Both the position numbers and the translations under genes were made by a program. Below are positions 21,790 to 32,394 of a stretch of 64,000 nucleotides of DNA, piece after piece. Source of the stretch: Tenebrionibacter intestinalis (GTDB taxonomy: Bacteria > Pseudomonadota > Gammaproteobacteria > Enterobacterales > Enterobacteriaceae); assembly GCF_016632365.1 (NCBI RefSeq), contig NZ_JAEPBH010000009.1:1-64000 (forward strand), written 5' to 3'. The notes below the pieces were generated by a model, which saw only the letters and a list, made by a program, of their open reading frames with translations, was not told where the DNA came from and ran no database searches. Numbering within the stretch: the stretch's first letter is position 1; every line of letters begins with the position of its first letter.

Positions 21790-23691
21790 ATGAAATTACA
21801 GAACTCTTTTCGTGACTATTCAGCTGAGTCCGCGCTCTTCGTGCGCCGGGCGGTCGTCGCTTTTCTCGGCATTCTTGTGCTGACCGGCATACTCATTGTC
21901 AACCTGTATAATCTGCAAATCCGCCGTCACGACGACTACCAGACCCGCTCTAACCAAAACCGTATCAAGCTGGTGCCGATTCCTCCGTCGCGCGGCGTAA
22001 TTTATGACCGCAACGGCGTGCCGCTGGCGCTTAACCGCACCATTTATCAGGTAGAAATGATGCCAGAAAAGGTTGATAACGTGCAGAACACGCTTGATGC
22101 TCTGCGTCCTGTTGTCGATCTGACGGACGAGGATATCGCCGCCTTTAAAAAAGAACGTTCCCGTTCTCATCGCTTTACCTCCATCCCGGTAAAAACTAAC
22201 CTGACGGAAGTGCAACTGGCGCGCTTTGCCGTCAACCAGTACCGCTTTCCGGGCGTGGAAGTCAAAGGCTACAAGCGCCGCTATTATCCCTACGGTTCGG
22301 CGTTGACTCACGTTATCGGCTATGTTTCAAAAATCAACGATAAAGACGTAGAGCGCCTCGATAAAGAAGGCAAATTGCCCAACTATGCCGCCACGCACGA
22401 TATCGGCAAACTGGGCATTGAGCGCTCCTACGAAGATGTACTCCACGGCCAGACCGGCTACGAAGAGGTTGAAGTTAACAACCGCGGCCGCGTCATTCGC
22501 CAGCTTAAGGAAGTGCCGCCGCTGGCCGGACACGATATTCAACTTACCATCGACCTTAAGCTTCAGCAGTACATTGAAACGCTGCTTGCCGGAAGCCGCG
22601 CGGCGGTGGTTGTCACAGACCCGCGCACTGGCGGTATTCTGGCGATGGTCTCCATGCCAAGCTATGACCCAAATCTGTTCGTTGACGGCATCTCCAGTAA
22701 AGACTATTCAGGGCTGCTCAAAGACGAGAACACGCCCCTGGTTAACCGCGCTACGCAGGGTATTTATCCGCCCGCCTCCACCGTCAAGCCCTACGTCGCG
22801 GTTTCAGCCCTGAGCGCGGGCGTCATTACCCGCAACACCAGTCTGTTCGATCCCGGCTGGTGGCAGCTACCCGGCTCGGAAAAACGCTACCGCGACTGGA
22901 AAAAGTGGGGGCATGGCCGTCTGAATGTGACCAAAGCGCTGGAGGAGTCGGCAGATACTTACTTTTATCAGGTCGCTTACGATATGGGCATCGATCGCCT
23001 GTCGGAGTGGATGAGCAAATTCGGCTATGGCCATCTGACCGGCGTGGATATCTTCGAGGAGCGCGCAGGCAACATGCCGACTCGCGAGTGGAAGCTTAAG
23101 CGTTTTAAAAAGCCGTGGTATCAGGGCGACACCATTCCTGTCGGTATTGGCCAGGGTTACTGGACTGCGACCCCCATGCAGATTAACAAATCGCTGATGA
23201 TTCTTATCAACGACGGCGTGGTAAAGGTCCCGCACTTTCTGATGAATACCACAATTAACGGGCAGAAAGTGCCGTGGAAACAGCCGGAACAGCCGCCGGT
23301 AGGCGATATCCACTCCGGCTTCTGGGAAATCGCCAAAGACGGCATGTACGGCGTAGCGAACCGCCCTAACGGCACTGCCCATAAATATTTTCAGAGCGCG
23401 CCTTACAAAATTGCCGCCAAGTCTGGCACCGCGCAGGTCTTTGGGTTGAAGGCCAATGAAACCTATAATGCCCACAAAATTAGCGAACGCCTGCGCGATC
23501 ACAAGCTTATGGTGGCCTATGCGCCCTATAAGAATCCACAGGTTTCAGTGGCGATGATACTTGAAAACGGCGGCGCTGGCCCGGCTGTCGGCACCCTTAT
23601 GCGCCAGATCCTCGATCACATTATGCTGGGCGATAACAACACGCAACTGCCGAATGCTAATCCGGCCACACTATCGGCAGAGGATCAGTAA
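21790..23691 (+). CDS. mrdA: Penicillin-binding protein 2 (elongation transpeptidase)
   Basis: Monofunctional DD-transpeptidase of the rod complex, 633 residues. One N-terminal membrane anchor (about 20-43) is followed by a pedestal domain and the transpeptidase domain. Active-site motifs are STVK (about residue 330), SAD (about 387) and KSG (about 544). rodA begins one base after the stop. Confidence 0.97.
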   Translation: MKLQNSFRDYSAESALFVRRAVVAFLGILVLTGILIVNLYNLQIRRHDDYQTRSNQNRIKLVPIPPSRGVIYDRNGVPLALNRTIYQVEMMPEKVDNVQNTLDALRPVVDLTDEDIAAFKKERSRSHRFTSIPVKTNLTEVQLARFAVNQYRFPGVEVKGYKRRYYPYGSALTHVIGYVSKINDKDVERLDKEGKLPNYAATHDIGKLGIERSYEDVLHGQTGYEEVEVNNRGRVIRQLKEVPPLAGHDIQLTIDLKLQQYIETLLAGSRAAVVVTDPRTGGILAMVSMPSYDPNLFVDGISSKDYSGLLKDENTPLVNRATQGIYPPASTVKPYVAVSALSAGVITRNTSLFDPGWWQLPGSEKRYRDWKKWGHGRLNVTKALEESADTYFYQVAYDMGIDRLSEWMSKFGYGHLTGVDIFEERAGNMPTREWKLKRFKKPWYQGDTIPVGIGQGYWTATPMQINKSLMILINDGVVKVPHFLMNTTINGQKVPWKQPEQPPVGDIHSGFWEIAKDGMYGVANRPNGTAHKYFQSAPYKIAAKSGTAQVFGLKANETYNAHKISERLRDHKLMVAYAPYKNPQVSVAMILENGGAGPAVGTLMRQILDHIMLGDNNTQLPNANPATLSAEDQ

Positions 23692-23692
23692 C

Positions 23693-24805
23693 ATGACCGA
23701 AAATCATTCTAAAAAGTCGCTATGGGAAAAAATACATATCGATCCCACCTTCCTGCTCACTATCTTCGCCCTGTTGTTGTACAGCGCGCTGGTCATCTGG
23801 AGCGCCAGCGGCCAGTCGCCGGGCATGACAGAACGTAAAGTCGGCCAGATTCTGGCAGGTATTGTGGTGATGATCATCATGGCGCAGGTGCCGCCTCGCG
23901 TATACGAAGGATGGGCGCCGTGGCTTTATATCGTCACAATTATCCTTCTGGTCGCGGTGGATGCCTTCGGCGCCATTTCCAAAGGCGCACAGCGCTGGCT
24001 GGATCTGGGGATTATTCGTTTTCAGCCGTCGGAAATCGCCAAAATCGCCGTACCGCTGATGGTTGCTCGCTTTATTAACCGCGACGTTTGTCCGCCCACG
24101 CTTAAGAATACCGGCATTGCGCTGGTGCTGATTTTTGTACCAACGCTGCTGGTTGCAGCGCAGCCAGACCTCGGCACCTCAATTCTGGTAGCGGCCTCGG
24201 GCCTGTTCGTACTGTTCCTCTCGGGCATGAGCTGGCGGCTTATTGGCATTGCGGTTCTGCTTCTGGCGGCCTTTATTCCCATTTTGTGGTTCTTCCTGAT
24301 GCATGACTATCAGCGTCAACGCGTCATGATGCTGCTCGATCCCGAAAGCGATCCGCTGGGCGCGGGTTACCACATTATTCAGTCTAAAATTGCTATCGGG
24401 TCAGGAGGCATGCGCGGCAAAGGCTGGCTGCACGGCACCCAGTCACAACTGGAGTTTCTGCCGGAGCGCCATACCGACTTTATCTTCGCGGTGCTGGCCG
24501 AAGAGCTGGGTATGATTGGCGTTCTGGTGCTGCTGGCGCTTTACCTGCTGCTGATTGTTCGCGGCCTGTGGATTGCCGCCCGCGCTCAAACAACGTTCGG
24601 GCGCGTAATGGCCGGCGCGTTAATGCTCATTCTGTTTGTGTATGTATTTGTCAATATCGGCATGGTAAGCGGCATCCTGCCGGTGGTAGGGGTGCCCCTG
24701 CCGCTTGTAAGTTATGGAGGCTCGGCGCTTATCGTGCTAATGGCCGGGTTTGGCATCGTCATGTCGATACATACCCACAGGAAAATGTTGTCCAAAAACG
24801 TGTAA
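23693..24805 (+). CDS. mrdB: Rod-shape glycosyltransferase RodA
   Basis: SEDS-family peptidoglycan polymerase working with PBP2. The ATG at 23693 gives 370 residues, the E. coli length; an upstream in-frame start would lie inside mrdA. About ten hydrophobic spans are seen, with SEDS signatures such as QPDLGTS (about 161) and PLVSYGGSA near the C-terminus. Confidence 0.97.
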   Translation: MTENHSKKSLWEKIHIDPTFLLTIFALLLYSALVIWSASGQSPGMTERKVGQILAGIVVMIIMAQVPPRVYEGWAPWLYIVTIILLVAVDAFGAISKGAQRWLDLGIIRFQPSEIAKIAVPLMVARFINRDVCPPTLKNTGIALVLIFVPTLLVAAQPDLGTSILVAASGLFVLFLSGMSWRLIGIAVLLLAAFIPILWFFLMHDYQRQRVMMLLDPESDPLGAGYHIIQSKIAIGSGGMRGKGWLHGTQSQLEFLPERHTDFIFAVLAEELGMIGVLVLLALYLLLIVRGLWIAARAQTTFGRVMAGALMLILFVYVFVNIGMVSGILPVVGVPLPLVSYGGSALIVLMAGFGIVMSIHTHRKMLSKNV

Positions 24806-24815
24806 GAGGTGGATG

Positions 24816-25910
24816 ATGCGTAAGCAATGGATAAGCGTCTGCATAGCGACAGGTTTGCTGGCGGCATGCAGTACAAATAACGATAACCTGCCGCAAACCA
24901 GCGCAATACCGCAGCCAGCGGTGTGTACCGGTCCTACGGTTGAAATTACCGGCGCGCAGCCACGCTATGAGCCGCTTAACCCTGTTGCGAACCAGGACTA
25001 CACGCGTGGCGGCAAAGCCTGGAAAATCGTGCGCGATCCGTCACGCTTCACGCAGACCGGCCTTGCCGCCATTTACGACGCAGAACCCGGCAGCAACCTG
25101 ACCGCGATTGGCGAGGCGTTCGATCCGACCCAACTGACCGCCGCGCATCCTGTTTTGCCGGTACCGAGCTATGCGCGCATCACTAACCTTGCGAACGGCC
25201 GCATGATCGTTGTGCGCATCAATGACCGTGGGCCTTACGGAAACGGCCGCGTTATTTCGCTCTCCCGCGCGGCGGCAGACCGTCTGAACACGTCAAATAA
25301 TACGAAAGTGCGTATCGATCCGATTATCGTCGCCCCGGATAATTCCCTGTCCGGCCCCGGCACCGCCTGCACGACTATCGCAAAACAGACCTATGCTCTG
25401 CCCGCCCGCCCCGATTTGAGCAGCAGCACAGGCGACGCGGCCCTTGCGCTTCAAACGCCTGCCGGTAATGTTAATGCCATTGACAACAATACGCTGACGC
25501 CAGCGGCTGCGGCCCCTATCACCGCTGCGCAAGCCAGCCATAACGCCGCCGCTCAGGCGCCGGCGACCGTCAGCGAAGCAAGCGCTCCGGTACAGCCCGC
25601 CGGGCAACCGCAGCTTGCCACAGGCAGTATGAATGCCCCGATCACCGCGCCGGGTTCAGTACAGGGGGCTGCGACCGGCGCCGGATATATGGTACAGGTT
25701 GGCGCCATCGGCGACGGCGTACGCGCCGCGCAGTGGCAGCAGCAACTGAGCCAAACATTTAGCGTGCCGGGTAAAGTAACGCAATTCGATAATATTTATC
25801 GCGTACAGCTTGGCCCTTTTAGCCTGCGTAGCGAAGCCATTGCGCTTCAGCAGCGCCTGATGGCGCAGGCCCAGCTACAGTCATTTATTACAGCGGCGCA
25901 GGCGCACTAG
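24816..25910 (+). CDS. rlpA: Septal-ring lytic transglycosylase lipoprotein RlpA
   Basis: Outer-membrane lipoprotein with lipobox LLAAC (Cys at about 17), a double-psi beta-barrel domain (about 75-165, with ITNLANGRMIVVRINDRGP), a low-complexity Ala/Pro/Gln linker and a C-terminal SPOR domain (about 288-364, YMVQVGAIGD). The start is one of two adjacent ATGs (24813 and 24816); the second has better spacing from GAGG. Last of the mrd block. Confidence 0.94.
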   Translation: MRKQWISVCIATGLLAACSTNNDNLPQTSAIPQPAVCTGPTVEITGAQPRYEPLNPVANQDYTRGGKAWKIVRDPSRFTQTGLAAIYDAEPGSNLTAIGEAFDPTQLTAAHPVLPVPSYARITNLANGRMIVVRINDRGPYGNGRVISLSRAAADRLNTSNNTKVRIDPIIVAPDNSLSGPGTACTTIAKQTYALPARPDLSSSTGDAALALQTPAGNVNAIDNNTLTPAAAAPITAAQASHNAAAQAPATVSEASAPVQPAGQPQLATGSMNAPITAPGSVQGAATGAGYMVQVGAIGDGVRAAQWQQQLSQTFSVPGKVTQFDNIYRVQLGPFSLRSEAIALQQRLMAQAQLQSFITAAQAH

Positions 25911-25915
25911 TTTGC

Positions 25916-25979
25916 GACATCCGGCTTTGTGTCAGGTTATGTAAACCTCTGTCACAATTACTTTGCAAAGTCGGATGTC
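25916..25979 (+). promoter_or_regulatory. Long inverted repeat between rlpA and dacA
   Basis: GACATCCGGCTTTG (25916-25929) pairs with CAAAGTCGGATGTC (25966-25979), 13 of 14 positions, around a 36-base interior containing a small AGGTT/AACCT stem. It starts six bases after the rlpA stop. It could be a terminator without T tract or a structure in the dacA leader. Confidence 0.4.
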
Positions 25980-26047
25980 TCTAAAAATAGCGTTTGCTAT
26001 AGTTAATCACTTTTTTGACTTCATCACGGATGTTGCTCGTTCAGACC

Positions 26048-27259
26048 ATGACCATATCTCCTCGTAAACGATTTGCCCGGCGCCTTGCGCTCGCCGCGGC
26101 CGTAACCCTGGCTACCCTCTCTGTTGCACAGGCTGACGACCTCAACATTAAAACCATGATCCCCGGCGTTCCGCAGATTGACGCCGAATCTTACATTCTG
26201 ATTGACTACAACTCCGGTAAAGTGCTGGCTGAGTCAAATGCCGATGAACGCCGCAACCCGGCAAGCCTGACCAAAATGATGACCAGCTACGTCATCGGCC
26301 AGGCGATGAAAGCGGGAAAATTCAAAGAAACGGATCTTGTCACTATCGGTAAAGATGCCTGGGCCACTGGCAATCCCGTATTTAAAGGCTCGTCTCTGAT
26401 GTTTCTCAAACCGGGGATGGAAGTGCCGGTTGCTCAGCTTATCCGCGGCATCAATTTGCAGTCTGGCAACGACGCCTGTGTGGCAATGGCCGATTACGTC
26501 GCAGGCAGTCAGGATGCCTTCGTCGGTTTGATGAATAATTATGTGGCGGCGCTGGGCCTGAAGAACTCCCATTTCCAGACCGTACACGGCCTGGACGCAG
26601 ACGGCCAGTACAGCTCCGCGCGCGATATGGCGCTTATTGGCCAGGCGCTGATCCGTGATGTGCCGAACGAATACGGCATTTATAAAGAAAAAGAATTTAC
26701 TTTTAACGGCATTCGCCAGCTAAACCGCAACGGCCTGCTGTGGGATAAAACCCTCAATGTAGACGGCATCAAAACCGGCCACACCAGTAAAGCTGGCTAC
26801 AACCTCGTGGCCTCCGCCACCGAAGGTCAGATGCGCCTCATCTCTGCGGTGCTGGGCGGACGTACTTACAAAGGGCGCGAAACCGAAAGCAAAAAACTGC
26901 TCACCTGGGGCTTTCGCTTTTTTGAAACCGTAAATCCGCTTCAGGCCGGTAAAGAATTCGCCTCTGAACCGTCCTGGTTTGGCGACAGCGATCGCGCATC
27001 GCTGGGCGTGGATAAAGACGTTTTTCTGACTATCCCGCGCGGGCGTATGAAAGATCTTAAAGCCAGCTATGTGCTAAACGCCCAGGAGCTGCACGCGCCC
27101 CTTGAGAAAAACCAGGTCGTTGGCACCATTAACTTCCAGCTTGACGGCAAAACCATTGAACAGCGTCCGCTGGTAGTGCTTAAGCCCATTGAAGAAGGCA
27201 ACTTCTTCAGCAGAATTATCGACTACATCAAACTGATGTTCCACCGCTGGTTCGGTTAA
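26048..27259 (+). CDS. dacA: D-alanyl-D-alanine carboxypeptidase PBP5
   Basis: Removes terminal D-Ala from pentapeptides. The ATG at 26048 gives the standard 403 residues, though no clear ribosome site precedes it (nor the in-frame ATG at 26030). A signal peptide ends near residue 29 (AQA before DDLN). Active-site motifs SLTK (73-76), SGN (about 139) and KTG (about 242) are intact. The amphipathic C-terminal anchor [14 protein letters not shown] is present. Confidence 0.97.
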   Translation: MTISPRKRFARRLALAAAVTLATLSVAQADDLNIKTMIPGVPQIDAESYILIDYNSGKVLAESNADERRNPASLTKMMTSYVIGQAMKAGKFKETDLVTIGKDAWATGNPVFKGSSLMFLKPGMEVPVAQLIRGINLQSGNDACVAMADYVAGSQDAFVGLMNNYVAALGLKNSHFQTVHGLDADGQYSSARDMALIGQALIRDVPNEYGIYKEKEFTFNGIRQLNRNGLLWDKTLNVDGIKTGHTSKAGYNLVASATEGQMRLISAVLGGRTYKGRETESKKLLTWGFRFFETVNPLQAGKEFASEPSWFGDSDRASLGVDKDVFLTIPRGRMKDLKASYVLNAQELHAPLEKNQVVGTINFQLDGKTIEQRPLVVLKPIEEGNFFSRIIDYIKLMFHRWFG

Positions 27260-27313
27260 GGCGGGCAGGCTTGAAAAGCGCATAACCGGCCCCATATACT
27301 GATTATCAAAGCG

Positions 27314-27344
27314 ACTCCCGCCCAGGCGGGAGTTATTATTTTGT
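27314..27344 (+). terminator. Rho-independent terminator of dacA
   Basis: Perfect stem ACTCCCGCC (27314-27322) with GGCGGGAGT (27325-27333), followed by TATTATTTTG. Lies 54 bases past the dacA stop and 16 before ybeD. Confidence 0.8.
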
Positions 27345-27359
27345 TACGCTGGAGCGACT

Positions 27360-27623
27360 ATGAAAACCAATCTGAAAGAGCTGCTTGAATTCCCCTGCCC
27401 GTTCACTTACAAAGTTATGGGCCTAGCGAAACCAGAGCTGGTTGATCTGGTGGTTGAAGTTGTACAGCGCCATGCACCGGGCGACTATACGCCACAGGTC
27501 AAACCCAGCAGCAAAGGAAACTATCACTCCGTTTCCATCACCATTAACGCCACCCATATTGACCAGGTTGAAACGCTCTACGAAGAACTTGGCAATATTG
27601 AAATTGTTCGGATGGTGCTGTAA
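27360..27623 (+). CDS. ybeD: YbeD (DUF493) small regulatory-fold protein
   Basis: 87-residue protein of the DUF493 family with a ferredoxin-like ACT-type fold, conserved next to lipB. Start [15 protein letters not shown] is typical. Its biochemical role is not established. A GC-rich stem TACCCGGC/GCCGGGTA (27630-27637 with 27643-27650) follows the stop. Confidence 0.93.
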   Translation: MKTNLKELLEFPCPFTYKVMGLAKPELVDLVVEVVQRHAPGDYTPQVKPSSKGNYHSVSITINATHIDQVETLYEELGNIEIVRMVL

Positions 27624-27708
27624 TTCCTCTACCCGGCCGCGCGCCGGGTAAGTTTCCCTTTCCCCTGTGTTATACTGCGCCCACCGATTTCCCACCGGAG
27701 ACGCTGTT

Positions 27709-28380
27709 TTGTCTGAGGATACTCTCCTTATTCGCCAGCTCGGGCTTCAGCCTTACGCGCCCGTTTCCACGGCAATGCACGCTTTTACCGATAACCGGGG
27801 CGAGCATACCGCCGATGAAATCTGGCTGGTTGAACATCCGGCCGTTTTTACCCAGGGCCAGGCCGGTAAGGCTGAACATGTGCTAATGCCGGGCGATATT
27901 CCGGTTATCCAGAGCGATCGCGGCGGCCAGGTCACCTATCACGGCCCCGGTCAACAGGTGGTCTACCTGCTGCTCAACCTCAGAAAACGCCATCTGGGCG
28001 TGCGCGATCTCGTTACGCTACTGGAAAATGCCGTTATCGCCACGCTTGACGAACTGGGCATTGAGGCGCGCGCGCGCGCGGATGCGCCCGGCGTATACGT
28101 AGGCGACAGTAAAATTTGTTCGCTGGGGCTGCGTATCCGTAAAGGTTGCTCGTTCCACGGGCTGGCGCTGAATATCGACATGGATCTCAGCCCTTTTGAG
28201 CGCATTAATCCCTGTGGCTATGCCGGTATGACGATGACGCAGGTCCGGGCGCTGCGCCCGGACGTTACGCTTGCCACAGTACAGCCGTTGCTGGTGTCGC
28301 ATTTACTGCGTCTGCTTGGTAACCCGCCAACACGCTGTAAACAGGGTTTACCGCAGGCTACGGAAAACGCGCCTCTCTGA
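27709..28380 (+). CDS. lipB: Octanoyl-[ACP]:protein N-octanoyltransferase LipB
   Basis: Transfers octanoate from ACP to lipoyl domains. TTG start at 27709 with GGAG eight bases upstream; no ATG fits. 223 residues, slightly longer than E. coli at the C-terminus. [12 protein letters not shown] (about 72-83) and the catalytic Lys/Cys region KICSLGLR...GCSFHG are present. In Escherichia a LysR gene (ybeF) separates lipB and lipA; it is absent here. Confidence 0.95.
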   Translation: MSEDTLLIRQLGLQPYAPVSTAMHAFTDNRGEHTADEIWLVEHPAVFTQGQAGKAEHVLMPGDIPVIQSDRGGQVTYHGPGQQVVYLLLNLRKRHLGVRDLVTLLENAVIATLDELGIEARARADAPGVYVGDSKICSLGLRIRKGCSFHGLALNIDMDLSPFERINPCGYAGMTMTQVRALRPDVTLATVQPLLVSHLLRLLGNPPTRCKQGLPQATENAPL

Positions 28381-28544
28381 CAGGTAAGCGGTAAAATTGG
28401 CTGCTTTTTTCGATTTCTTCGACTGCTTAAGACGTTTCATAAATGATATACTGCGGTTAATTAATTTGAAAAAAGTTGACGAATAAGCACGTAAGCCAAA
28501 TTTATCTTCTTCTTTTCCCGATCATACAGTGGAATACGCACGCT

Positions 28545-29510
28545 ATGAGTAAACCTATCGTGATGGAACGCGGCGTCAAATACCGCGACGCAGATAAAAT
28601 GGCGCTTATCCCGGTGAAAACCGTGGCCGCCGAGCGCCAGGAGCTGTTAAGAAAACCGGAATGGATGAAAATCAAGCTTCCAGCCGATTCTACCCGTATC
28701 CAGGGTATCAAAGCGGCAATGCGTAAAAACGGCCTGCATTCCGTGTGTGAAGAGGCCTCCTGCCCTAACCTTGCAGAATGTTTTAACCACGGCACCGCAA
28801 CCTTTATGATCCTCGGAGCCATCTGCACCCGCCGCTGCCCGTTTTGCGACGTCGCCCACGGCCGCCCCAACGCGCCGGACGTAAACGAGCCGGCGAAGCT
28901 TGCCCAGACCATTGCCGATATGGGCCTGCGTTACGTGGTGATTACCTCCGTTGACCGCGATGACTTACGCGACGGCGGCGCTCAGCACTTCGCAGACTGC
29001 ATCAGCGCCATCCGTGAAAAAAACCCAACTATTAAAATTGAAACGCTGGTGCCCGACTTTCGCGGGCGCATGGATCGCGCGCTGGATATTCTTACCGCCA
29101 CGCCGCCGGACGTGTTTAATCACAACCTGGAAAACGTGCCGCGTATTTATCGCCAGGTGCGTCCGGGCGCAGACTACAACTGGTCGCTCAGGCTGCTGGA
29201 ACGCTTTAAAGAGGCCCACCCGGCCATCCCGACCAAATCCGGCCTGATGGTAGGACTTGGCGAAACCAATGCAGAAATTATCGAGGTCATGCGCGATCTA
29301 CGCCGTCATGGCGTAACCATGCTGACGCTGGGGCAGTATCTGCAGCCCAGCCGCCATCACCTGCCGGTACAACGCTACGTCAGCCCTGACGAATTTGAGG
29401 AGATGAAAGCTGAAGCGCTGGCAATGGGCTTTACCCATGCGGCATGCGGCCCGTTCGTGCGTTCGTCTTACCATGCCGATCTCCAGGCAAAGGGCATTGA
29501 AGTCAAATAA
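28545..29510 (+). CDS. lipA: Lipoyl synthase
   Basis: Radical-SAM enzyme inserting two sulfurs into octanoylated lipoyl domains. The ATG at 28545 gives 321 residues, the standard length. Auxiliary cluster Cys68, Cys73 and Cys79 ([12 protein letters not shown]) and radical-SAM Cys94, Cys98 and Cys101 (CTRRCPFC) are all present, as is the C-terminal RSSYHAD. Confidence 0.98.
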   Translation: MSKPIVMERGVKYRDADKMALIPVKTVAAERQELLRKPEWMKIKLPADSTRIQGIKAAMRKNGLHSVCEEASCPNLAECFNHGTATFMILGAICTRRCPFCDVAHGRPNAPDVNEPAKLAQTIADMGLRYVVITSVDRDDLRDGGAQHFADCISAIREKNPTIKIETLVPDFRGRMDRALDILTATPPDVFNHNLENVPRIYRQVRPGADYNWSLRLLERFKEAHPAIPTKSGLMVGLGETNAEIIEVMRDLRRHGVTMLTLGQYLQPSRHHLPVQRYVSPDEFEEMKAEALAMGFTHAACGPFVRSSYHADLQAKGIEVK

Positions 29511-29548
29511 AGCCAAACATTTAGTTACATTTCACTTTCGCACGCCAT

Positions 29549-29578
29549 AAAAAAACCGGCCCTGACGGCCGGTTTTTT
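29549..29578. terminator. Bidirectional terminator between lipA and tatE
   Basis: A-tract, stem ACCGGCC (29555-29561) with GGCCGGT (29567-29573), then T-tract. Symmetric, so it can serve both convergent genes. Confidence 0.88.
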
Positions 29579-29594
29579 ACATCCATGGTCTGAA

Positions 29595-29798
29595 TCACTC
29601 TTTATGAGAGATGCGCTCTGCCGATGCTTCAGCGCCGGTAGCAGCTTTAGTTGCGCTATCTTCGTCGTTCATGGCCTTTTTAAAGCCCTTGATCGCCGCC
29701 CCGAGATCGCCGCCGAGCGTGCGTAACTTCTTAGTACCGAACAGCAATACAATCAGTACGCCAACTACCAGCAGTTTGGTAATGCTAATCTCGCCCAT
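29595..29798 (-). CDS. tatE: Sec-independent translocase subunit TatE
   Basis: TatA-type single-span protein of 67 residues, the E. coli length. One N-terminal membrane helix ([16 protein letters not shown], about 6-21) is followed by the amphipathic helix [19 protein letters not shown] and an acidic tail. The start at 29798 (MGEISITK) is the conserved one. Confidence 0.96.
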   Translation of the reverse strand: MGEISITKLLVVGVLIVLLFGTKKLRTLGGDLGAAIKGFKKAMNDEDSATKAATGAEASAERISHKE

Positions 29799-29911
29799 AT
29801 ATACCTTCTTTTTAAAACAGACCGGAAAAAAACTAAGCCCATTAACGGTCATTCAGTGCGGCAACACAATAGCAATCTGTAACAAGGTGAATCAAGCGTC
29901 GATAAAAACCC

Positions 29912-30669
29912 TTACTGCAAACGAGGCGGCGCAAAACGGCGGTTTTTCAATACCGACAGTTGCGCACGCACTTCCGCTACCCGCTCAGCGCTGACGACGA
30001 GCAGAGCGGGCGTTTGAGCGGCTGCGGCCACCGTTACGCCAAAAGGATCCACCACCCGGCTATGGCCGATATTTTTATTTCCGCCTTCGCCTGCCGCAGC
30101 TACCCGGCAGGACGTATCCAGCGCGCGCAGCCAGCCGCGTTTCCCAGTGCCGCTCCTTATGCGCCCTTCGAACCCACGCCGCAGGCAGCGCCTGCGCGTG
30201 CGCTCCGGACAGCGCCAGTTCGGGGAAGCGTAAGTTTTAGCAGGTAAGCAGGCCCGCCTTCATACCCGCCCCGTCAATCAGCGGCGGCAACGCCCTGCCC
30301 GCATCCACACGCCTTGATTCCTGAACCTGGAAGACATCATAAAGATGGAGTTTTTCTTAACGTGCCAGCACGCAACGCCAACAGCGTGTTCGCCGCTCCG
30401 CCTGGCGAGGTTGGAACGTGTATCGTCAGCGCCGTTGTCAGGCTATAGCCGCAGCTGGCGGTCAGCAAACCCTGAACACAGACGCCATCCAGCGGCTGAG
30501 CGGATATCACGGACAAATCCGGATCGTTATCTGAGCGTGCAAGCACGGCTTGCGGCAACACCAGTAAATCCGCCCGCGGCCGTCGGGCAGAACGCATCAT
30601 CGCCTGACAGGCTGCAAGGTTTTTGCGCCACGCCGGCGTTACGGCAAATTGCCCAACAGCAGCGTTCAT
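29912..30669 (-). pseudogene. ybeM: Broken nitrilase-family amidase ybeM
   Basis: The N-terminal part (30669 to about 30357) reads as a carbon-nitrogen hydrolase start (MNAAVGQFAVTPAWRKN, then LLVLPQAVLAR). Homology then continues in another frame ([19 protein letters not shown]) after a frameshift near 30350. In that frame the expected catalytic segment reads LLTC[13 protein letters not shown]: the codon after the catalytic Cys is TAA instead of a Tyr codon. A short deletion/rearrangement follows before [12 protein letters not shown], and the normal ending [10 protein letters not shown] is still legible up to the stop at 29912. Several independent lesions make it a true pseudogene. The intact family hydrolyses deaminated glutathione. 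Confidence 0.9.
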
Positions 30670-30756
30670 TTCCCCTCCTGTGCATAAAGCTGGTCAGCAG
30701 CGCCCGCGCAGCGGTACACTTGCGCCATTCCAGATTATTTTTAGCAGGAAAAACGC

Positions 30757-31140
30757 GTGTTACAGATGTTTTTAGCGGTTTTCATTGGCGGGGGCATCGG
30801 CAGCGTCGCGCGCTGGGCGCTGGGCCTGCGGCTTAACCCGGTATACGGTCAACTGCCGCTTGGTACGCTCGCAGCCAACCTCATCGGCGCATTTATTATC
30901 GGGCTGGGTCTGGCCTGGTTCAGCCGCATGACGCAGCTCGATCCCATGTGGAAGCTGCTCATTACCACCGGCTTTTGCGGCGGACTGACCACATTTTCCA
31001 CCTTTTCAGCAGAAACTGTTTTTTTGCTCCAGGAAGGGCGCCTGGCCTGGGCCGGGCTGAATGCGTTGGCCAATATGCTGGGCGCCTTTGCCATGACGGC
31101 ACTCGCCTACTGGTTGATAACCGCATCACAACAGGCATAA
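30757..31140 (+). CDS. crcB: Fluoride ion channel CrcB (Fluc)
   Basis: Four-span dual-topology fluoride exporter, 127 residues. GTG start at 30757 behind CAGGAA. The signature [13 protein letters not shown] (about 74-86) is intact. I see no fluoride riboswitch in the 90-base leader. cspE is convergent further downstream. Confidence 0.95.
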   Translation: MLQMFLAVFIGGGIGSVARWALGLRLNPVYGQLPLGTLAANLIGAFIIGLGLAWFSRMTQLDPMWKLLITTGFCGGLTTFSTFSAETVFLLQEGRLAWAGLNALANMLGAFAMTALAYWLITASQQA

Positions 31141-31148
31141 GGCCTTAG

Positions 31149-31192
31149 GCTGTGTCCCTTAAACCTTATGATGCTGGATTAAGGGACACAGC
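31149..31192 (+). terminator. 14-bp inverted repeat after crcB
   Basis: GCTGTGTCCCTTAA (31149-31162) and its exact complement (31179-31192) with a 16-base loop, eight bases past the crcB stop. There is no following T run, so termination is inferred from the strong stem and its position. Confidence 0.5.
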
Positions 31193-31248
31193 TTAATGTT
31201 CCTTTAAGCTTTCACTGTTACCATTCGGTAAGTCATTACCGGAGAACC

Positions 31249-31353
31249 ATGATGAAAACATTTTTGCAAAATGTCCAACGCTGGGGTTCGCTGTTAATGT
31301 GTATTCTTATCGTGGCGGCCTTCCTGTACGGATGGCTGTTCAGTTGGGGATAA
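31249..31353 (+). CDS. 34-residue hydrophobic small protein
   Basis: Frame ATG-ATG-AAA... to TAA at 31351-31353, with GGAG at 31241-31244, five bases before the first ATG. It encodes a Lys/Gln/Arg N-terminus (MMKTFLQNVQRWG) followed by one predicted membrane helix (about residues 14-31, SLLMCILIVAAFLYGWLF) and SWG. Length, charge asymmetry and ribosome site are those of enterobacterial single-span small proteins, but I do not recognise the family. The cspE terminator lies directly downstream and could end this transcript too. Confidence 0.6.
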   Translation: MMKTFLQNVQRWGSLLMCILIVAAFLYGWLFSWG

Positions 31354-31382
31354 TGCAGGCATACAGCGCTAAACGGCGGGAC

Positions 31383-31413
31383 AAAAAAAACCCGCCCTGA
31401 TGGGTGGGTTTTT
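31383..31413. terminator. Bidirectional terminator of cspE and the small protein gene
   Basis: Eight A, stem CCCGCCC with GGGTGGG (31391-31397 with 31402-31408, one G-U pair), then TTTTT. Efficient in the cspE direction, where the T run is eight long. Confidence 0.85.
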
Positions 31414-31428
31414 AATTCTTACTGCGGC

Positions 31429-31638
31429 TTACAGAGCGATTACGTTAGCAGCAGAAGGGCCTTTGGCACCGTTAGTGATTTCGAACTCAACGCGCTGGCC
31501 TTCAGCCAGGGTTTTGAAACCATTGCTCTGGATCGCAGAGAAGTGTACGAACACATCTTTGCTGCCATCTTCCGGAGTAATGAAACCGAAACCTTTGGAT
31601 TCATTAAACCACTTAACGTTACCTTTAATCTTAGACAT
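31429..31638 (-). CDS. cspE: Cold-shock-like RNA chaperone CspE
   Basis: 69-residue OB-fold protein. RNP1 KGFGFI (about 16-21) and RNP2 VFVHF (about 30-34) bind single-stranded nucleic acid. The start at 31638 ([14 protein letters not shown]) is the CspE/CspC type. The 180-base upstream region is AT-rich, as in other csp leaders. Adjacent to crcB and pagP as in E. coli. Confidence 0.95.
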   Translation of the reverse strand: MSKIKGNVKWFNESKGFGFITPEDGSKDVFVHFSAIQSNGFKTLAEGQRVEFEITNGAKGPSAANVIAL

Positions 31639-31824
31639 CAAAATTACCTTTACATGAAAAACGACACAAATGCTGTGTCGGACACCAGTACAACAATTGT
31701 GGTGGCTTTTGTCCAGTCGAACATTGCTAAAAAGTGATAAAAATCGCCAACTTTTTTTTACACAACGCGTTATCCCTTGTTTTTGCAGGTAACAGTGAAA
31801 AATGGCGTATAAATTTTATACACC

Positions 31825-32394
31825 TCAAAACTGAACACGCAGCCAGGCAAAATAAACATTACCGTTATTATATGTACCAGGGATATAGGTCATCTGGAAT
31901 GTCGCCGGGCCATAGCCCACGGACGCCAAAGGCAACAGCGCTGGAATTGGGATATATTTCCAGTTATCACGCGCCGTAACGCCGGCGGTATAGCCCAGGC
32001 CAAGACGAAATTTCTCGTCGGGCAACGGGCGCCAGGTGGCTTCCCATCCGTAACCGGCAAACGGCTCCCATTTGTTAAAAGAGTCTTTAAACGCCATCAC
32101 ATATAATCCGTGCCAGTTACCCTTCTTATCCCAGCGAGACTGGCCGATCCCCGCGCCCCAGGGGCGCTCATTATAGCCATCGGTTTTTTCTTTATCGTAA
32201 GCGAAGCGCGCATGCCAGGTAATAGCAGGCACGTACAGGTCGACATGCTGCGCAGCATGCCAGGTTTGCGCGACATTATCGGTAAAGGTAGAAAACCATC
32301 CCGTTTTTTCATCTGCGGCGTACGAAGCCGAAACAGCAAATAACTGAGTGATAAACCCAGCCAAAATAATGAAATATTTATTTGATGCTTTCAC
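31825..32394 (-). CDS. pagP: Lipid A palmitoyltransferase PagP
   Basis: Outer-membrane beta-barrel enzyme that palmitoylates lipid A. 189 residues with a signal peptide ending near SASYA (about 26). The N-terminal amphipathic helix, the active-site His region (WHARFAYD) and the C-terminal Phe (WLRVQF) typical of outer-membrane barrels are visible. Usually under PhoPQ control; I did not find a clear PhoP box. Confidence 0.95.
   Translation of the reverse strand: MKASNKYFIILAGFITQLFAVSASYAADEKTGWFSTFTDNVAQTWHAAQHVDLYVPAITWHARFAYDKEKTDGYNERPWGAGIGQSRWDKKGNWHGLYVMAFKDSFNKWEPFAGYGWEATWRPLPDEKFRLGLGYTAGVTARDNWKYIPIPALLPLASVGYGPATFQMTYIPGTYNNGNVYFAWLRVQF

Noticed and set aside
30670-30756. Possible fluoride riboswitch before crcB
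   Set aside because: The leader lacks the conserved riboswitch core and is short.
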